The notes under the pieces: model-generated
Told to the model about the DNA's origin: nothing
Database searches by the model: none
What the model saw: only the letters and a program-made list of their open reading frames with translations
Translations under genes and position numbers: made by a program
In this document: positions 58,461 to 64,000 of the stretch, in pieces
Layout: each line of letters starts with the position of its first letter
Numbering within the stretch: position 1 is the stretch's first letter
From: Microcebus murinus
Lineage: Eukaryota; Chordata; Mammalia; Primates; Cheirogaleidae
Reading direction: 5' to 3'
DNA length: 64,000 bases
Assembly (NCBI RefSeq): GCF_040939455.1
Contig: NC_134113.1
Span: 18,338,501-18,402,500 of the forward strand

Positions 58461-58739
58461 CTTCTAAGCACACTACCACATCCCAACGGGCTCTGTGTGT
58501 ATATATTAATAACTGAATTCAGTTCTCACCACTGCCTTGTAGGGATTACTAGTCATCTAAAAACCCCCATGTTTTGTAAAGCTTTATTTTTGTCCTTCCC
58601 AATACACTCTTACACAGATTGTTTTACCCTCTCTAAAATCCCATGGATGGCCCTCCACATGGCCCAAGAAATAGGGCAGAGCCAGACTGGCTTAGGCTTG
58701 CAAGTGAGTCACGCTAACCTATCTTGTCATTAGAAATGG

Positions 58740-59560
58740 CTCCGAGTCTTTATCTGCCCACAAACTCTAATTAATGATCATTTAACTGTACTGTCAACTC
58801 TGTTTAAATTTGAGTGATACCAGTTGTTTCTTCCTTGGGCCAACCAATAGCAACAGGGAAAGCATTCATGCATGCCATTGTGCGGGTGGCTCTGGGCCTA
58901 TAGCAGCCCAGTTTAATGGGCATTCAGAGCTCATTAGTGAGGAAACACATCAGGAGTGACCGCTCCGGTGCCACACGTTGCAACTAATAGCCCTGCCGAA
59001 CAGAATGGTTTCTGTTTCTGCTCAGTTGTTGTGAAATTCTTTCAATGTCAACAAGTGGCCGTGTCGGCAGGAGCCCGCCATCCTGCCCAGCAGTTTTATC
59101 CGTTGCACTCCTGAGCCAGACTTGTGTCCTCCTCCATTGTCCAGCCCCACAAAGGAGCCTGAGCAATCACAAAGCCTTCACAGCCATTCATCATCAGCTC
59201 ACCGATTCTGCGGGCAAAATTGCCCGCCAAAGTTTGGGCCAGTCCAGTGGGATGGCATGTGTGGATCCAGAGGCAGGACACCAGGCCTCTGATCCCTGCC
59301 TTGGGGATTTGAACAACACAGACATAAAATGTTTTATTTCCTTATCCAAGACAAAACCAAAATTACATCTACTATGGACTGGGCTAAAAATGTACTTTGA
59401 GCATAACAAAAATTGCAGGTGTGGCAAGATTAGGTAAATTATTTTATTAGGAAACAATATTCTATAGTTTGGAAAAGAGAAGAAACTCTCTAATCAAAGT
59501 GCATACTTGGCATCGAATGTCAGCGATAGATTTATCTACTCAAGGGATGCATTTTCTTTT
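58740..59560. promoter_or_regulatory. Candidate conserved regulatory element
   Basis: Repeat-free block with about a dozen CpGs between 58950 and 59230 and dense binding-site-like words: 'taattaatgatcattta' (homeodomain), 'ccaatag' (CCAAT box), 'catgcatgccattgtg' (POU-like next to SOX-like), 'gctcattag', and a palindrome 'gcgggcaa'/'ttgcccgc' at 59210-59227. Its composition stands out from the AT-rich flanks as developmental enhancers often do. The 130-codon frame 59045-59437 has no known motif. Function and conservation are inference. Confidence 0.35.
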
Positions 59561-60914
59561 ATTCGTTAAAAACTTGGTACATTTGTCCAGTCCATAGAAA
59601 TGAAAATTGCCTATAAAATGTCATGCAAACTTTCTAAGCTGTATTAACTCTTTAGAAAGAAAGGCAATACTGCTGTTTGCACAATGTTTTTATAACTAGG
59701 TTGTCGAGAATTGGCCCCATATGCTTGCATACAAAAAATGTTTTCCCAAATACAGCATTTCATACCCATAAAAAATCCCTTACATTTTAACTAAAAGAAC
59801 AAAATCTGCTCTCCTTGGATGCTATACTTTTTTCTTTCAGAGTTCTCTGAAGGAAATGTCTGTTGGAATTGATTTTGCATTTGACAAAGTAGGCAATTGT
59901 CCAGACTAAGAGCTGCTAGAAAGCTATTTCTACTTTTTACTGATTTTGGTTGACTCAGCACATAGAAATAAGAAAATGCTCAATAATTGTTTGTTGAATT
60001 AAGTAACTCATGTCACAAAGTTGTCAAAAGTGAACTTATACCTTCACATTTTCAACCTGGTGCTACCATAAAATATGATCAATCCGTCAAACATTCTGGA
60101 GCATTACATCTAATTCATATTTCTTGCAAATTTGGGGCTTGAGGATACAGTAGTTAGATAAAAATCACTTCCCGATCAAATGTTGACAGTAGGATGAGCA
60201 AATTTTCTAATATTTATAACTGTCAAGCAATAATGCCACTGAATTCTTCTTGTGCTTTCTTCCTAAGATGTGGTTTCCCCTTCCTTATATCTATCATTGT
60301 TGTTACCATCACCATAGCTTCCAGTATTTGAGCATTTGCTATGTTCCAGATACAATTGATGATTCTAGGCTTTACTCATTCAAATCAATCAGCTCTTTTT
60401 ACTCATTCCGTGAATGTGCAGGGTAGCATGATGGCTTTGCAATCACTCTATGCATTTTCCTAGGTGGAGACCTTTGCAAAACCTGCACTTATAAATATTC
60501 TGAGCTACTTCTATGAGTGTCCTGTTTCAGATGCTGGAAAGATGAGAAAGGGGAAGAAAATTCTGTATCCTAGTGGGCCCCTCTGGTTTCCTTTTCAGTG
60601 CTTCTCTTATGATCAGTGCTTCAGTGATCTCTTAAGTGATCAAGAGATCACTGACTCATGTGAGCTTTACCGCTGAATGAAGCTGCGCGAAGTCAAGGTC
60701 AGCACGTGGTCCTCACTCCTCTTTAGGGTGAGAGATGATATATGCATTGGTTTCCAAAGGAAGTGCCCAGATGATGGCTAAAACTCAGACTTTGAATTAT
60801 TTTTGTAATTATTAAAATAAGAAAGACAAAGACATATGAGTTCTTTATTGTTTACTTTTGTAAAATGTTTCTCTGGTATCTTTAGCAGCTCCAACCTTCA
60901 CAAGTGTGATTTGT
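59561..60914. other. Unique AT-rich DNA with a strong hairpin
   Basis: No gene recognised. A weak antisense MIR patch lies at 60310-60390. The palindrome at 60621-60654 is described separately. Confidence 0.45.
60621..60654. repeat. Perfect 13-bp inverted repeat, 8-nt loop
   Basis: Left arm 'tcagtgatctctt' (60621-60633) and right arm 'aagagatcactga' (60642-60654) are exact reverse complements. Confidence 0.95.
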
Positions 60915-61060
60915 TTATAAGGGCTTTATATGACTTACCTCATTAAATCCTTTTAAGGATTTCACACAAGAAAATATTGAGGCTTAGTTAGAGAAGCTAA
61001 CCAATTTTCCCAAGGTTAGCCAGCTAGTAGACCATGGAGCCAGGGTTTGAGCCTTCTTCT
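60915..61060 (-). mobile_element. MIR SINE, inverted
   Basis: 'gacttacctcattaaatcct', 'attttcccaaggttagccag' and 'ggagccagggtttgagcctt' match antisense MIR. Confidence 0.78.
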
Positions 61061-62149
61061 AGGGCCTGTGTCTAGGGGGCTTCTCTGTCTTATAATGAAT
61101 GCTGGACCAGTTTTGGCAATATTGGTCTAATATTCCCAGAAGGATGTTGTCTAAGAATCCTTTCTGCATACAACTTGCAATTTCCTGTTTTGCAAGTCAC
61201 ACAAGAGTAGCGCTTAGCCTGTCTGACCACCTTGAACATTTCACAATAGGACATTTAGGGGTTTGTTTTGTTTTTTTGGCTTGCAATCCCCACAGCATGT
61301 TGCAGAGGAAGTGATATAGAATTGTTATTAAAGGCAGTTTTTGTGTCCTATCCACATGAGTGGGGAATGAAGGGCTTTGCAGGACACGGTGGGGGGGAGG
61401 GTTAAAAAGGGTAATTGAATTGTTTAAATCAAATTTGGGGGCCCCTGTCACAAATCATTACCTGTCTTTCCTCTATCTATCTCCTTGTTCTTCAAATTAA
61501 TGGGACATACCACACACTGACCTCCATTAGCATAATTTGGTTGAGACATTTTCCAGCCCATATCATGAAAATGAGAGAGAAAATTATGTTGACCAGGGGT
61601 CCATCTGTGGAATTGTGTTAAAGCAGCAGGCATTTTTTTGTTTTGCTTTGTATTTTCTCATTTTCCATTTTTGAAACTACTCTCCAACTCTGGATCCTTG
61701 TAACTAACTCAACATATTTCTCAGATTACTGACTTGGATTTGATAAATGAGATTGGTATTTCTGTTGCCTAGGATGAAATTCAAAATATTCTTATCTTCA
61801 AACCCTAACATATGAACTACATAAAAAATGATAAAGGCTTTGACTTCTTAATAAAAATGTTTCTTTTAATGAAGAGTGCTATATATAGCTTTCTAATGCT
61901 ATATTGTCTAGAATTTCATAAGAAGTATGGTGAAGTAAAATTATCTCCTAGCTCACTGGGTCAATACACTCAATTTTTAATGCATTGACATATTAACTAG
62001 CACAGATTGTTTTTTTCTGTAAACTCAGTGGTTTTCTAACTTTCCTATTGGGTTAATTATTATCAATATATATCTGAAAGTAAGGAAAGTGATTTATAGG
62101 TTAAATGGTCATATATAATTTAGCATGCTTTTTTAATATGTTCCAGAAA
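61061..62149. other. Unique DNA, no gene seen
   Basis: A GT-rich patch at 61256-61282 and a G-run at 61390-61402. No repeat family or gene recognised. Confidence 0.45.
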
Positions 62150-64000
62150 TGTTTAAAAATTTTTATTTTTAACTATTATGCATACATAATAATTATATAT
62201 ATTATTATATATAACTATTATAATTAGTTATATATCTTTATAGGGTACATGTGATGTTTTAATACAGGCATATGATATGAATTAATCAAATCAGGGTATC
62301 CCAAAACTCAGGCATTTAACATGTCTTTGTTTAGGAACATTCCAATTCCACTCTTTTAGTTATTAATATTTTAAAGTATACTCTAACTTTTTGTTGATTA
62401 TAATCAATTTGTTGTGCTATCAAATATTGTTCATTCTAACTATCTAACTATACTTTTGGACCCATTAACGATCCCCATGATGTCATCCCCTCCCTGCTAC
62501 CCTCCCCAGCCTCAGTAACTGTCATTTTACTCATTTACACATTTTACCATGAAATCAATTGTTTTTTAATATTTAGCTTCCACATATGAGTGAGAACATA
62601 AGAGATATGTCTTTCTGTGCTTGGATTGTTTCACTCACCATAATGTCTCTAGTTCCATCCATGTTTTTACAAATGGCAGAATTTCATTCTTTTGTGGCTA
62701 TGTAGTATTCCATTGTGTATATATACCACAATTTCTTTATCCATTCATCTATTGATGGACACTTAAGTGATTCCATATCCTGGGTGTTATGAATAGAGCT
62801 GCAATAAATACGGGAGTGCAGATATCTCTTCAATATACTGATTTCCTATCCTTTGGTTATATACCCAGCAGTGGGATTGCTGAATCATATGGTAGTTCTA
62901 GTTTTAGTTTTTTAAGGAATCTCCATGATGTTTTCCATAGTGGTTGCACTAATTTACTTTCCAACAATGTACAAAGGTTTTCCTTTCTCCACATCCTTGC
63001 CAGCATTTGTTATTGCCTGTTTTTTAGATAAAAACCATTTTAACTAGGGTAATATAATATCTCATTGCTGTTTTGATTTGAATTTCTCTGATGACTAAGG
63101 ATGTTGATTATTTTTTCATATACTTGTTAGTCATTTTCATGTCTTCTTTTGAAAGATGTCTATTCAGATACTTTGCCCATTTTTAAATCAGATTATTTGA
63201 TTTTTTCCTATTGAGTTGTTGGAGCTCCTTATATATTCTGATTATTAACCCCTTGTCAGAAAGATAGTTTGCAAATATTTTTCTCCCATTCTGTGGGTTG
63301 TTTCTTCACGTTGTTGATTGGTTCCTTCACTGCGCAGAAGCTTTTTAGTTTGATATAATCCCATTTGTCCAATTTTATTTTGGTTGCCTGTGCTTTGAAG
63401 TTATTACTCAAGAAGTCCTTGCCTAGACCAATGTCCTGAGACATTTTCCCCAATGTTTTCTTTTAATAGTTTCATAGTTTCAGGTCTTAGATTTAAGTTT
63501 TTAATCAATTTTGATTTGATTTTTGTATATGGTGAGAGATAAGGATCTAGTTTCATTCTTCTGCATATGGATATCCAGTTTTCCCAGCATCGTGTATTGA
63601 AAAAAATGATCCTTTCCCCACTATATGTTTTTGGCACCTTTGTCAAAGATAAGTTCACTATAGATGTGTGAATTTATTTCTGGCTTCTCTATTATTTTTC
63701 ATTGTTCTATGTATTTGTTTTTATGCCAGTCTTATGCTGTTTTGGTTATAATAGCTCTGTAGTATAATTTGAAGTCAGGTAATGTGATTCTTTCAGTTTA
63801 TTTATTTATTTGCTCAGAATGGCTTTGGCTACTCTCTTTCATCTTCCTGGATAAGGTTTAGGACTACTTCTTTTATTTCTGTGGAGAATGTCTTTGGTAT
63901 TTTGGTGGGGATTGTATTGGCTCTGTAGATTGCTTTGGGTAGTATGGACACTTTAACAATATTGATTCTTCCAATCCATAAGCATGGAATATCTTTCCTT
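62150..64000 (-). mobile_element. Mid-age L1 (L1MA/L1PB-like), inverted, runs off the window
   Basis: Antisense 3' UTR ('tatagggtacatgtgatgtt', 'aatcaaatcagggtatccca'), then ORF2 ('tatgtagtattccattgtgt', 'tctcccattctgtgggttgt', 'tccttgcctagaccaatgtc') up to the last base. Its 3' UTR differs from the young L1s here and resembles L1s shared by all primates. Small minus-strand frames at 63256-63658 are broken ORF2 pieces. Confidence 0.9.

Overview
This is AT-rich mammalian nuclear DNA. The organism is most likely a strepsirrhine primate (lemur, loris or galago). Three dimeric Alus (27134-27486, 35494-35848, 49796-50148 on the minus strand) carry a linker with 'ttggccaactaatatat' and a right arm with 'gctaggctgacgccacggca', which I know from strepsirrhine Alus. 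The youngest L1s share a 3' UTR of the type 'gggggtacaaatgttaaggt', unlike the human form. Older MIR, L2, MaLR LTR, L1M and MER5-type elements are those shared by all placental mammals.

No protein-coding gene, rRNA or tRNA could be recognised. Open reading frames over about 100 codons lie in L1 elements, in simple repeats, or in unique DNA without a recognisable protein. The window therefore reads as intergenic or deep intronic DNA: a mosaic of transposable elements of different ages separated by unique blocks, a few of which look like candidate regulatory elements.

Layout. 1-18600: old MIR and L2 copies, two CA microsatellites, one probable old LTR, and a unique CpG-bearing block at about 13260-14960. 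18601-19693: an AluJ-like element split by an 801-bp solo LTR, both with target-site duplications. About 20265-26930: an ancient minus-strand L1 that received younger L1 pieces, a MaLR LTR and another LTR-like block. 27120-35860: two lemur-type Alus, short L1 tails and another ancient L1. 36100-39800: an L1M tail, a unique block with an exon-like segment at 37186-37351, long pyrimidine tracts and a CAT/CAC-rich minisatellite. 40222-41795: a 5'-inverted (twin-primed) young L1. 41800-46770: unique DNA with MIR, MER5-like, hAT-like and L2 relics. 46770-54963: an ancient L1 carrying a composite young L1, itself holding an Alu and a second L1 with a complete 5' end. 55830-62150: MIR, MaLR, L2 and the most enhancer-like unique block (58740-59560). 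62150-64000: a mid-age L1 running off the end.

I found no evidence for a new biological system. The best items for follow-up are the nested LTR-in-Alu, the composite L1 at 49455-54963, the exon-like segment at 37186-37351, the candidate regulatory block at 58740-59560, three strong local palindromes and a 269-bp direct duplication. Repeat boundaries were judged by eye and are good to roughly 10-30 bp unless target-site duplications are given.
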